A stretch of DNA of 64,000 nt from Pomacea canaliculata (taxonomy: Eukaryota > Mollusca > Gastropoda > Architaenioglossa > Ampullariidae). Shown here piece by piece: positions 1 to 11,955 of this stretch. Each line of letters opens with the position of its first letter. Positions within the stretch are counted from its first letter, which is position 1. Both the position numbers and the translations under genes were made by a program. The notes beneath the pieces were generated by a model, which saw nothing but the letters and a program-made list of their open reading frames with translations, searched no databases and was not told the DNA's origin. The stretch spans positions 28,856,449 to 28,920,448 of the forward strand of contig NC_037590.1 in assembly GCF_003073045.1 (NCBI RefSeq), read 5' to 3'.

Positions 1-1601
1 ACAACCCAAACGTACCTATGTACAATCCTGATTTATGTCATGTTGACCTTGGTCAGAAATTCTGTTTAACAGTGGACTGAACCAGGAGCAATTTATTTTT
101 GTGTACCATGATCTCTATTGATAATTTTTATTTTGCCTTCTATGATCAGCTTGCTTGTGTCCAGCTGATGCAAACTAATGGTGATGATTTATTATTATTT
201 TGTTAAAATGTCTGTAATTGATGTATTTTTCTGGGTATCATTATGGAGGTCAAGGTCCTGTAGCCAATGAGATTTCACATACTTGTGTGCATGTTGCATT
301 TAAATAAAGTACATATTGACTGGCTAAGGGCTGAACAGTTAAAGTGCCCTAATACAAGCAGTAGAAAGGAGTGTATTTTGTGGAAAGGTTTATTAGTATA
401 ATTGACAAACCATGTCAACATATTGTCCTTATGGTTGACCAGTAGCTTAGGTTGTATATAGCATCTATCTGTTTGGAAGAAAACATACAAACAAAAGGTT
501 TATAAAAATGTTGTAGACAACCACTACTTACATTGCTACTAGTAGCTAGATGAAAGGGAAGGAAACCAGAACATGAAAACCTACAAGGGAGGAAGTGATC
601 AGAATTTTAGAAGACTAGTATGAGATTGGTAATAAGTAATAGTTGCTGAAAATAATCCCTGTCTTTGATATCTGAAGAAGTAGAAAAGATCAAGGCTTGA
701 CCAAATGTCTTTAAAACTGTTAACGCTATGCATTAATCCTTATTGCTGCTTGGGTTTTGAATTGACGTAAAATGAGTGAACCCTGCACATCACTCAGGAT
801 AACTTGATTTGACTCCAGATTTGGTGTAAAGTTTACTTGGAGTAAACTGTTTTTAAATAATTCCAAGCCTAAATAACCTTCAGGATTAACACCAAGGAAG
901 TTATTATTTACTACAACAAACTACTTGCAAAGATTTGCAAAAGGGAGTTATATTTTTTTAAACACTATATGACCAATCTAGATACTGTAGTCCTCAGTAG
1001 CTCATCCAGATTGCATGGTCAAAGTTTTTTCTTTAAATTTAACCCATATCTGAGAGTATCCTGGTGAAGGGAGTACTGGAGCTGGTGTTGCACAGAAATC
1101 TTGCTGACCTTGAAACTGTTCTCCATTTGACATGCATCCAGGTTTAAAATTGAAAAGATCACGTGATTCACTGCACTGTGCAACACAATTTTTGTAACAG
1201 ATAAGCAGTTAGGTGGTTTAAGTAACTTTACTGTGCCGAATTCAAATTTTCTGCCACGTAAGGTTTTCCAGTTATGGGGAATAATGTAATTGAAACATGT
1301 AATCCAACAGTTGCCACTGTACTTTATTTTTAGGAAACAGGCTTATGCAATTAATCCAGTAGGCTTGCTTAATCAAGAGAACAACAGAAGTGATTGCATA
1401 ATTATTTTATATTTACTCAGTGTCAGAATGACATTTGACATTGCACGACTTTCACAATCGCTGTTACACAGCACATGCTGACTGAACAGTATAAAAGTGC
1501 TTGTCCTTGTCATGTCATACACCAGTAAGTTGTAATAAATAAACAGCATTTTTAGAGATCATTGGTTAGACTGGGACTATTTTTCAAAATTTAATAACAA
1601 T
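1..1601. other. AT-rich non-coding stretch
   Basis: No exon with conserved protein content, RNA gene or clear repeat was recognised here on either strand. The open frames are short and low in complexity. Upstream exons of the ATF7IP homologue, whose first visible exon begins at 2249, could lie further left, outside the window. Confidence 0.5.
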
Positions 1602-1985
1602 ATGACTGAGCGGCATGGATGTCTGAACAACCCAGACAATTTCTGCTTTGTCTGTAGACAGTTCACAGCAAAGACGCAGCGGAAGAAAATAACATCCTTG
1701 GTAAAGTGTGCCTGTCATAAGTATCTCAGAATGAAGCTTGGTGACCCAAATAAGAAAGTGGTCACCACACGTCTTTTGTCATGTAACACTCAACTCACAC
1801 AGTGACTGAAAGGCAAGAGTAGAATGCCATTCCTATGTTGTGAGAACGAAGAGACCACAATACTGACTGTTAATTTTGCTTGACAAATACTAAAGGTTTC
1901 TTCAGTAATATCCAGATATTCTTCAAAAAAATTTGTGCCTCATCACATTACCTCTTCCTGATCCAGCTGATGAAGTCAAAGTGAT
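1602..1985 (+). mobile_element. Decayed N-terminal piece of an unclassified transposon-like protein
   Basis: The first 67 codons (1602-1805) carry a cysteine motif, CLNNPDNFCFVC, followed by a basic stretch and KLGDPNK. From memory this resembles the start of a repeated protein family annotated as uncharacterized in arthropods and cnidarians, whose N-terminus reads NPDNFC.VCG and then KLGDQDK. After the stop at 1803-1805 the similarity continues weakly in broken frames to about 1985. The reading frame is interrupted and the later cysteines are lost, so the copy is dead. A C-terminal piece of apparently the same family lies on the other strand at 23560-24480. The element class is not known to me. 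Confidence 0.55.
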
Positions 1986-2248
1986 GTAGATTCTTAAAGT
2001 CATCTGATGATAATGTAAAAGAATACTGTGATCGTTTTGTCTTCTTTAATCAATCTCTTGGCAAGGACTGTCACTTGGATGATCTCACAGACTGTGGGTA
2101 TTGTAGGTGCTGAGTAATTAATGTCTGTTTTTGTTTTCATTCAAACTACCCAAAGTCATATTTAAAAATAGCATACATTGTCACTCCATTTCTTAGAGTT
2201 AAATGAGGGTTACAACATTGAAAGTTACCACAAATTTCTGGCTTTCAG

Positions 2249-5200
2249 GTGATGAAAAATCTGTACCAAGTGAAAAAGACTGTAAACGACTTTCTGCTCT
2301 ATCTAATGATGATGAGAAAGCTTGCAGCAATCCATATAAGCAAAGAAATGACATTGCAGAGGTTTCCAGTAACTCATTATCAAAGTCAGAGACAGATATT
2401 TTAAACAATAGTGATTTTTCAGCAAATCCAAAAGACAATTCTTCTGGTGACCAACATTCATTAACTCAATCCACATCAGCAGTGTCTGATCCAAAAGTTG
2501 ACTTAAGTGATAAAAAAACAAATTCCGTGACAAAATGTGATGATTCTGAGGGTCCAGAACAAGAACCGAATAGTTGGTCTAATTCTTGTCAGGGAAATCA
2601 AAATTCTTGTGATGTTTCTGGTTTAGGTAGTCAATGTGCAGACAGTGATAAAGAAAAAATTCTTCCAGAGAATGCATGTGGGAGTTCAGAGTGTGAAAGA
2701 AAGGACATGCTTCTAAAGGAAAAAGAGGATGAGCAAAAATTTCTGGATACTTCACTACAAAGCCATGATCAAGATAATAATAAAGATAATGATAACGAGA
2801 AGGAACATGAAAGAAAAAGGCAGCATGAGAAAAAGAATCGGAGTCTGATAGCAGTCAGCCTGCCAAACGCTCACGATTAGACTTAATGATAGGGAAGCTA
2901 GGGGAAAGAATTAGCATTCCTCCCGAATCAAGTGGAATCAGAAAGTTTAGATTGTGAGGATTCAAACATGGAGGATTCTGAGTCAGCAGAAAAACATTCA
3001 GAGGGGGTCAGTCTCTCAGCTTCAGATGATGAAGATGACAGGACATCTCTTTCCAGCCCTAAAACACTTCGGCTTACAAGCAAGGTATGTAAGCTTTCAG
3101 CAAGCTTTCATTGAAATTTACACATTGTGAGAAAAGAACAAAATGATTAAAAATGTTCAGCAGAATGTCATGCTTTTAATGCAATGTTTATAAAGCTCAG
3201 CAGTATGTTTCTTGAATAGAGATTTTTAAAAATTTTATTTTGTTTGTCTCATAAGTATGTGTCATGTGATATATGTAAGTGTCACAGTGTATGTGCAATT
3301 TTCGTGTATTTGACAATTGGAACAAGAGTTAATATTCCATTTGTGTTTCAGTTTTCTTGCGGGAATAATCAAATGACCATCATATATACATTGATTAAGT
3401 TAGAAAAAAATTATTATTTATGGCATGTAAGTTATTTGTACTATGATGTCCCGAATGATCAAATATTAGACGGCATATTATTTGCATGATGGTAACTAAA
3501 AAATGATGGGTGGTCTGGTGATGCAGTGAGGAAGTGCTTGTCATCAAAGCGGTGAATATTGGGGTTAGGAGTTGAGAGTGGGTCAACTCTGCATGGATAG
3601 TGAAGGACATCACTGTGCTGTCAAAGTGCAGTTTCAATGGTTTTGCAGCAGCATGATGATGGAACTAAAAGCTTAACCACTTTTTCTGCTTTCTGTGTTT
3701 CTTGTTCTTCAAGCATTGTTTCACCAGCTGTCTTGATCCTGGACTTTTTGTTTTGCTGCTGTTGCTACTTATGGATCTTCGTAATTTCACTAGTCTGCTT
3801 ATATTTTCGGGCTGTATTTGGGAGCATGAGAGGAGTAGGCCTTGCAGTTACAATTACCAGCTTTGTTTTGAGAGAATTGTATTTAGGATCCATATCTGAT
3901 GTAGGAGGAGTTAAGCTGGGAGTCATTTTTTACAAAGTTGTTTTCTGCAAGAGTTAATCCATGACTAAGATGACGGTGTGGTATGCAAACAGGCATGTGG
4001 TTGGTAGCAGTATTCAAGCTGTTAACATTTTGCTTAACCCACAGGAGACAATTGACTGATCTTTGCAAATTGCTTTTGGTTAGGACAAGATTGCTTAAAG
4101 TGTGCATTTTTTTAATAATCAGAAATTCTTTTGGATGCTTGATAAAGAGCAATACATTTCTGTTAAAAGTAAAACTACCATTTACTGGAATAAAGAAATA
4201 GTTCACATTGTGGTTCTTGTAATACATTATGTAAGTGAATTCACTGTGTGTACAATGTTGAAAAATTAACAGAAAGATAACACATAACATTATGAAAGCA
4301 CAGTGCACTTTAGAGTATATAACACATTAGGAATAGTGAATAAATTGAGTGCAGTTCGCTTGACAGTGAGTAGCCTGTAGAAGTCAGTTCGCAGAAATGC
4401 AAACAAAACACTTAACTCATGTGGCTTGTAGATGTTGATCACAATCATCAGACATCGTGCAGTTTTGACAGTGTGGCCTGTATCGATCAGCTATATACAG
4501 GTCACAGAGATACGACCACAGTGCATGTAGCTCAGCACTCGTCAAAGACTGTACTGCAGGCCAAGCACCTGATGTTTGCCATGCAAACACTTTTTTTTCC
4601 TTTTTCTGAGATAATTTTTTAATCGTTTGATTCTAACTTTCCTTTGGTTTTCTGCAGCTGCTAAACTTTTCTGTAAACTAAGATATTGGCCAGATGTAGA
4701 ATTAGTCTTACCTAGGAATATGCGTCATGTTTAAGTTAACCCACATAAATGTTTCAGTACACGCATTTTTTTTATTTCCAGGAGCTGGACAGTGTTGTTC
4801 GCAGTAAAGTGAAAGCATATTTGGCACGACACCAAGGAGCAGAGTTGAGAGTGATGAATGCAAGGATTCAAGAACTCATGAAATCAGAGGAAGAATGGCG
4901 TAACAAAGCCAAAGACTTTGAAAGGAAATTGACTGAGCTGACTTTAAAGCAGCACAAGCTGGAAAAGCGTAAGGCGCACACTGCAGCTCTCAGGGTGGGT
5001 ATTAAAATTTCTATGGACATGAAGCATAATTTGAGCAGTCATTACAAAAAGATAACAGAAGATGAGACAGAATTAGCACTTTATATACTGAAGATAAAAG
5101 GCATTCAACCTGTAAATAAGTTTTGCATTTCTGTTATAAAGAAAGCTGCTAAGTAAATATTCAGATAAATTCTCTTAATAAGCCATCAGATTGTCTGATG

Positions 5201-8200
5201 TTATTAAACTGTATTTGCAAGAGTCTTCATTCCTGTAAATTTTATTTAAATATATCTTGATTAGTTTGGTAGGATTTTTCTTCTGTTCTTTTTTTAAAGC
5301 AGGTATTTTGCACCACTTAAGTCTCACCTATCCTACATTCTGGTGTTAAGGATAATGATTTTTTAAAAATATAATAAAAAATTTCTTAATCTATATTGGC
5401 ATTCCTGTCGTCTAAAGTCCATCAGTCCATTTTTCATTTTGACATGATTGTAATCTCTATTTCTGTCTTCCAACACAGTCGATCACCACTCGGAACATTG
5501 GTGTTCAAGTCAATGAAGAAAAGTTGAAAGCAAATGTAAGATTGGTTTAAAAAACTTTTCATGTATTTCCATGTTATATAATGTGGATAATTTTTTAAGG
5601 TGGGTGATTTAAAGATAGTAATTTCCCAAATTGTTTTATTTGTGAGATGCAAGCATTTGCAGAGATCATTCCTCTCAAAAAGAGGTAAAAATCTCTAATA
5701 TTTTCATGGAACATGGATACTCATATTGTAAAAGCAGCATCAAGGGGTTAGAGAATGTAAATTAAGTGTATCACTGTACTGATGTATCAAGGATTTGTCC
5801 TCATTTTGCTCATAATTAAGTTCTTTATTGCAATTTTTTAAATGTAACTAAATGTTTTTCATTGGCTTAGACTCCTCAGAAAATGTCCAAAACGGTGCCA
5901 AGTGGAAACGGAACACCTTTGTCATCTGCTGCATCTCCACCATCTCCTGTCCCAGCCTTGATGTTGAGCTCACTGCCAGGACAACCCAAAATTCTGACTC
6001 CTGTTTCATGCACTTCACCACCCAGCAAGGTCACTACTATCACAATAGGCCAGAACTTTGGTAATCGCAACACAAGTGTTGCACAGGTATGTCCTTGCTT
6101 TGTCACCCAGCAAAGCTGCTACCCTAAAAATTAAATAAGCATATTAAATGTCAGGGAACTGAAGTGTATGGCAAAGCCCAGTCTTTACCTTCCAGTGGGT
6201 TTTATTTTCTTTGATAAAGGTGCCCATCTACTAGATTTTTGTGTATGTTTTCCAGTCAAAAACATAGATGAGCATCAAACTCTCTGCACCAAAGTCATGT
6301 AGTAACCACCAGTAAACAGCATATGATGATGTGAAAAACAAACATTGAAAAAGATCTCTGGAAAACAAAAAGATTCACAAGCTTTTGTAGATCAATAATA
6401 ATGAGCACTTGGTTTACCAGTGTATGTTTGTCTTTAGGGATAGGATAAGTGGGGAAGTGTTGAAATATTATAAAATATATTAGCGAAAACGTTTAATAAA
6501 TTACAATTTTGATGCACATTTAAATTTTCTATTACATTTTAGTACTTTTCACCCCCTTTCAGCTCCTGTCTCAGACTGCACGTATGCCCACTGCTGCTAC
6601 CAGCGTCAGTTCCTCAAGCAAGCCAGTATCTGTCCCCAGTAGTAATGGTCCTCGGCAACCATCTACACTGGTACCTGCCAGTAATGCATCAGTCCGCAGC
6701 CTGCTGGATCAGGCAAGCAGTCTGTCTAAAGTGACTACCTCAAATACTATCTCACCAACAAATCTGGTCTTTGTGAATACTTCCCCAGGCATGCCATTGG
6801 TTAGCAAGGGGATGGCTTCTGGTGCAGTGGCAGGTTCTGCCATCCTCACTGCTGCAACAGGAGTGACAACCACCCCTAGTAACATCAAAGTGATAGACCT
6901 AACCATGGAAGATGATGGTAGTGCTGCAAAACAAGGTGCAAAGCAGGTAATGGAAGAATGTTTAGGCAAGTCACGTATGTCGTCATGAGCTGACAAGGGA
7001 GGGATGTTGATGTTAACTGTGCAAGGGAAATAACTTTCTTCTGACAGCCTCCAGTTGTCTGAAATTTGTCGATGACCTTGCATTTCAGTGATGTTTGTGA
7101 TCAAAGACTGTAGAAAGGATGGGACCTTATGGTCTGATTCACTTGTTTAGAATGTGTTCACCAAAGCATTTTGCTTGCTGGTTTGACTTTTAAAATAAAG
7201 TCCAGGTGAGACTAGTTAAATGAATGGTGGTCATTTCCCCTCAGCTGGCTATTTTTATTGTAAATGAGTCAGACAGCAGTATGGCATAAAATCCATAAAA
7301 GAAGACAGTAAGAGTATTAGTATTATGATTATGATAAAAAAACTCTTTTAAATGCTTCAAGAGAATTTAGACTTTAAAAGCTGACACTGATATTTTCTTG
7401 AGACTTGCAAAGAAAGTTATTGGGATAGTCATTTATTAGACAGCGTTTCACTTTTTTGAGGGTAGTAAATGATTTTTTCCTAGATGCAGGTGGTAGCTTC
7501 ATCAGGCCAGATGCATAATTTGATGCCTCAGCAGATGGTCAGACAGATAACACCCATCAGCCAAGGTATTCAAGGCCCTACATCGGCAATCTTATTTAGC
7601 TCTTCAGCTGGCACTCAGATAGTGACTGCACCCAATATGCCTCGCCCATCAGGAATGATTCAGGTCAGTTGGAGTAGCTGAATTATAATAGCTTAGAGAA
7701 ACCTTCCTAAAACAGAAAAACTGAAACTTCTTTTCTTTAAACTGAGGAAGGATAATCAGATTTTTAAACTATTTTTATTGTAGATGTGTTTTAAAGGCCG
7801 AAGTCTCCTGTCCGAGCAAAATGGAATGGTATCGCCTGTGCGAGGGAAGGTAGGAGTACATGCGGTGAGGACTGCTAGCAGCCAGTAGTCTCCAATTACT
7901 ACCCAGACAAAAGGCGGGGTGGACATCACAGGCAGTTGGTGATGTTTGTGTACATCTAGCCCGCCCACCAGTTGATGTAGTGACTGGGGGCAAGTGACCA
8001 CTGGCTGTCGGCACCACTTGTGCTCCTACCTTCCCTAGCGCGGGCGATACCATTTTAAAAAAACGCCCACCAGGACTTCGGCCTTTAAGAGACATAGACT
8101 TGAATGTCTTGTTTTAGAGAGATGTCTCCTGTGTGTAGTGATAAATGGAAACTGAGCTTTTCTGTCAAAAGATAGTTGGAAAAACTTTAGTTGATTTGCA

Positions 8201-10477
8201 ATTGATTGTACGGAATGAAGATAGAACTGAACTGTTTTTTACTTTTAGGTTGTGACAATTGCCAATGCAGCACCTTTACGGCCTGGGTCATTATTGACTG
8301 TGGTGTCTGGTCAGCCAGCACTGGTGCGTCAGCCTAACCCTTCTACCACCGGTGTTTCACGATCTCAGACTCCTCAGATTTTGGCTCAGCCTCCACCAGC
8401 AATGACTATTATGCGCCCTGCTCAAGTTCTTGGTCTTAGCACTACTGTGCGCCCATCTTTGGCCACCAGCACCACAACCACTACTGCACGAATGCCGGTG
8501 GTGGCAACTGGTGTTATTCCCTCTTCAACTGCACCAGTTGCCTCGCAGGATGCAGTAAGTTTTGTGTTTCTTATTTCTGTGCTGCTGTTATGGACAAAAA
8601 GTTTATGAGGCTGAATTCTGAAAGTAAGAAAACTGTGTGAATTAACTAGCACAGGTACTATGAGTTTGTGAAACAGGCATTGGTTTTTTTTTATATAATG
8701 CTAGTCCTTTTTCACACCCTTTTGCAATATCATGTAATCTCAGCTCTTGTTCTTGTTATTTGGTTCCTATTTGTGTTTTCTGTATTTGATTTTATTCTTC
8801 GTTTAGTACGGTTGTTAATTGTTTTATAACTAATATGTTATTTGTTTGTTTTCCTGTCCCTCGTATGCTGTCCATGTTTCATTCTTGTTCTTAAGCGCTA
8901 AGAGTATACTCCTTAGGAGTGTGAGTATGCGCTTTACAAATTTTGCATTTATTATTATATATATCATGACGATGATTTCTATAGCACCTTTCTCCACCAT
9001 TAAGGTGAACTTGGACTGCTTTACACAAAGAACACCACACATGTGATAAATGCTAACACCATACAGTTGTCAATTCTGGAATCGAGGAATTATGAGGAAC
9101 TGTCCCATGGTGGTAGAGTAAGCTAGCATAGGTTTTGTTCCATTGACCTTATCTAGCAGTATCTGAGTAATAGGTATGCCTATAAAGAGTGCCTGTCCAT
9201 TGGCCAGCTCACAGGCCAAGATACCCGCATTGTAAATGTCAGATTTAATATTGTATCTAGCCAGATTCTTTAGTTCAAGAATTTCTGAACTGAACCACTG
9301 GATACAATCAACAGCACGTTTGTAGTCATAGACTGTTTACAGGCACTGGCCCCATACGATTGTGGAGAGAGTTGTGAAGGCCAGTGAACACACCTGTCCG
9401 CTAGCTGATATTAAAACATGGCTAGCCTTCAGGCCAAGTATTCCAGAGCATGCAGCACATCCTGCAAGATATATGTGACCGCTAGCTCTGGCAGTCCTGC
9501 TGTAAAATAGGCATGCAGCAGATCACGTCAAGAACCATAATCCATAACATGTGCATATATGTAAAATAAAGATGAATGTAGTCATGTGTTGAGCAATCAG
9601 AAAGGAGCACTGTGCAGGTTTCGGGCTCAGATGCCAGCAGTATCCAGTTTCTCAAAGTTCTAGGTTTCAAAATTTACTTTTTTTTCTAAAACCATTGTTT
9701 AAGGAAAACAGGACTTTTCACTTCATTTTGAAATTTTCAGAATGTACCCAGCAAGGCAAAAATTCGCCATCCAGCTCCTCTTCCAGCAGCAGTCACCTAT
9801 CACTTGCCCAACGAGACAAAACCACCACCACCACAGCCTGGACTTAAAATTTCTCGGGTTAAACAAGGTATACATATATATTGCTTTAAGTTTTAATGAT
9901 TACTGTTTTCACCAAAACTATAAGAAGAGACATTTTATATTACAGAAAATATGTAGTCACATAACTAATATTTATTACATTTTTTAATATAGGTATTGTA
10001 CTATCATGGAACATGACTATACCAAAGGACTGTGTGGAAATCGCTTCCTATCAGCTGTTTGCCTATCAAGAAACCAGTGCGCCACCTAGTACATCGCTCT
10101 GGAAAAAAGTAAATGTGTTTTTGTTATTTTCACTTGATTGGTTGGTGAATGTTGTTGCTTGGTCTTTCTTTGCCGGTGCAGAAGATACATAAGGCATTTC
10201 ATGAAATTAACAAAAGTTTGAATAGGAGCATAACTTATGAACATTTCTTCAGATGTAGTGCTAGCTGTTACCAAATTCTTTTATAGGAGATAACAGATTG
10301 TGGATTCTTTTGCCTCAGGTTGGTGATGTAAAGGCTCTACCACTTCCAATGGCTTGCACACTGACCCAGTTTCAAGATGGCAACAAATATCACTTTGCTG
10401 TGAGGGCTGTTGACATCCATGGCAGGACTAGTAATTTTAGTGATCCTGCTTTCATCTTCCTGTCAAAGACATCGTAG
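2249..10477 (+). CDS. ATF7IP: ATF7IP/MCAF homologue, 10 visible exons, 5' end missing
   Basis: Homologue of activating transcription factor 7-interacting protein, the nuclear partner that stabilises the H3K9 methyltransferase SETDB1 and links it to SUMO- and MBD1-marked heterochromatin. Exons: 2249-3084, 4782-4994, 5479-5535, 5871-6086, 6563-6946, 7484-7663, 8249-8554, 9741-9867, 9993-10108, 10319-10477; all introns are GT-AG and phases fit. In order they give an acidic Ser/Asp-rich region ending in PAKRSRLDL (basic, NLS-like); a coiled coil beginning [19 protein letters not shown], the SETDB1-binding region in the human protein; [13 protein letters not shown]; a long Ser/Thr/Pro/Gln-rich linker with the SUMO-interacting motif VIDLTMEDD; and a C-terminal fibronectin type III domain ([26 protein letters not shown]). 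Exon 1 has two opposite one-base frame breaks near 2831-2835 and 2934. The true start is not seen. An AATAAA lies at 10499-10504. Confidence 0.93.
6885..6920 (+). other. SUMO-interacting motif within ATF7IP
   Basis: Codons spell [11 protein letters not shown]: a hydrophobic V-I-D-L core followed by acidic residues, the classic SIM layout. In human ATF7IP a SIM of the same type binds SUMO and MBD1-SUMO. It sits about 10 codons before the end of exon 5. Confidence 0.75.
7791..8088. mobile_element. TTAA-flanked MITE with long terminal inverted repeats
   Basis: A 290-base insert (7795-8084) lies between two TTAA copies in an ATF7IP intron. Its ends are inverted repeats: AGGCCGAAGTC at the left and GACTTCGGCCT at the right. 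The similarity extends inward for about 70 bases with mismatches, through ATGGTATCGCC and GGGAAGGTAGGAG. There is no coding capacity. TTAA target duplications are typical of piggyBac and Kolobok type transposases, so this is probably a non-autonomous relative. Confidence 0.8.
8690..9055 (+). repeat. AT-rich intron with LINE/SINE-like tail motifs
   Basis: Two short motifs familiar from 3' tails of invertebrate retroposons occur here: a GCGCTTTACAAAT-like string near 8930 and TTTCTATAGCACCTTTCTCC near 8975. The second resembles the string at about 44710. The boundaries are unclear and no body of an element was recognised. Confidence 0.3.
9060..9665 (-). pseudogene. STRADA: Processed pseudogene of STRAD (LKB1 pseudokinase adaptor)
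   Basis: Read on the minus strand in three shifting frames, this intron segment gives the later half of the STRAD kinase-like domain without introns. Recognisable blocks in order are [20 protein letters not shown] (human counterpart ELAIAYILQGVLKALDY), [18 protein letters not shown] (human KASHILISVDGKVYLSGL), [20 protein letters not shown] (human AKSDIYSVGITACELANG) and [14 protein letters not shown] (human TQMLLEKLNGTVP). Several frameshifts and stops break it. Lack of introns across a multi-exon domain indicates an old retrocopy inserted antisense in the ATF7IP intron between 8554 and 9741. STRAD activates LKB1 in the living gene; this copy cannot encode it. Confidence 0.85.
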
Positions 10478-10498
10478 CTGGACAAGACCTGTTTTGGA

Positions 10499-10504
10499 AA
10501 TAAA
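10499..10504 (+). terminator. Polyadenylation signal of ATF7IP
   Basis: AATAAA, 22 bases after the stop codon. Another AATAAA at about 12177 could serve a longer 3' UTR. Confidence 0.5.
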
Positions 10505-11709
10505 GGGCGTTCAGGGGAAAAGTGTGGCCTGCGTAGCTTTTCTCGTGTGATTCACTTTAAGGTTTTGTCTGCATGTTTAGACCACAACTACATCATTGTT
10601 TGCTGCCTTTTTGTCTGGTACTGAAATTGCCGTAAAATTGAAATTTGTTGTGTATAGCAAACTGTGAACAGTCTTTTCTAATGCATGTTTTGACTGTTTT
10701 ATGCATGGTGAGTGAGTATTTACTGGTTTTTAATTGTTTAAATATTACATAGTGTTACTTATTTCTTGCCTGAGCGAGAGAGAGGAGGGTAAGAGGGGTA
10801 ACTATGTGTATGAGTGTAAAGTTTGTTTCCTGGATGTAGCCTAATGATTAGTTTATATGTGTGAAATATATTTTTCACAGAACAGTGCTGCTCCAAATTT
10901 GAGACAGAAGTGTTGGAATTACTGAAGTAACACTTTTATCGTTGAACTACAATACGCTTTATTAAAGGTCTCACAACATACAGGGGAAGGAGGAAATTAC
11001 CCTAATTGTACAGGGGACATGACCTTAATTGTACAGAGATAATGCACTAATGACATTTGTGTGAGAAGGGAAGAAAACTGGCAGTAAATAGGAAAAAAAC
11101 CCAACCTTGGAGACTGATGATGAACCTTTTATTTGAAAAAGAATTAGAATTCGGCATTCTTCAGAAAATAAACATGGCCTTTCAAAGCAACTTTAACAAG
11201 TCTGTGCACCCAAGGGCATTCCTTTGCAGCTGCTAAAAAACATAATATGCATTCAGCATGATAAAAACCACTTTTTGCTGCCACACTCAGCCAGCAAAGT
11301 GAATGCTTTATATCTCTGCCCACCAAAATTAATGTCTTATTAGTCATTAACAACAAATTGATATGGCTGTCCTTAGAACTAAGAAAGTTAGACATTACAT
11401 GGTTGTTGTACTGATTAACATTCAGCTGCTGTCATGCCTTACCCTTGTGCTTATGTTGTTATTTAAATGTCCACAGTGATACCTATTTCCATGCAGGTCT
11501 GATGGCCAAGCTGTTAGTTTTAATGCACAAACTTCTGCTCCACTGATCTCATTCTCTGGGAATGTCGTTTGTATTTTACCTTCAGTTTCAAATTAGTTTA
11601 CAGTGATATCCACCATGTTTTGTTTTTTTTCTGAGGTGACTTTTTTTCCTTTTGATCAGAGAATACTCTTATAAATAATAAATCTTATAAATAATTTCAT
11701 GCGATGATT

Positions 11710-11955
11710 TATTCTCTTCATTGGTCCTCAGACATTTCAGTCCTTTGATGTGTCGTTGGGGGTAAGGACATAGCAGCTGACAAGGCTTGCCACACTTACC
11801 TTTTTTTGGGTGATCGTGAGAAGGTCCTGTACAGGATGACCAGTTCAGTCTTTGACGTTTGTTAGCCAGTTCTTCTTCTGGCCACTGCAGCATCAGCTGC
11901 CCTGAAGGATACTCTTCAACAAGGTGTCGTTTTAGTTCACGTGGCCAAAGAAGAA
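11710..11955 (-). mobile_element. Degenerate LINE 3' coding tail
   Basis: On the minus strand broken frames read KLFFFGHVN, KSILQG, then QKKNWLTNVKD and TGHPVQDLL. This matches the end of the reverse transcriptase ORF of a widespread non-LTR family (pattern WFGHVTRHD, LQGTLEGGRRRGRQ.K.W..N). The same segment type occurs at 33870-34420 on the plus strand. Stops and frameshifts show it is dead. Confidence 0.6.

Noticed and set aside
3483..3660. A possible third tRNA-like SINE (GGTCTGGTGATGCAGTG, GGGGTTAGGAGTTGAG)
   Set aside because: Box-like strings are weak and no second copy was found in the window.
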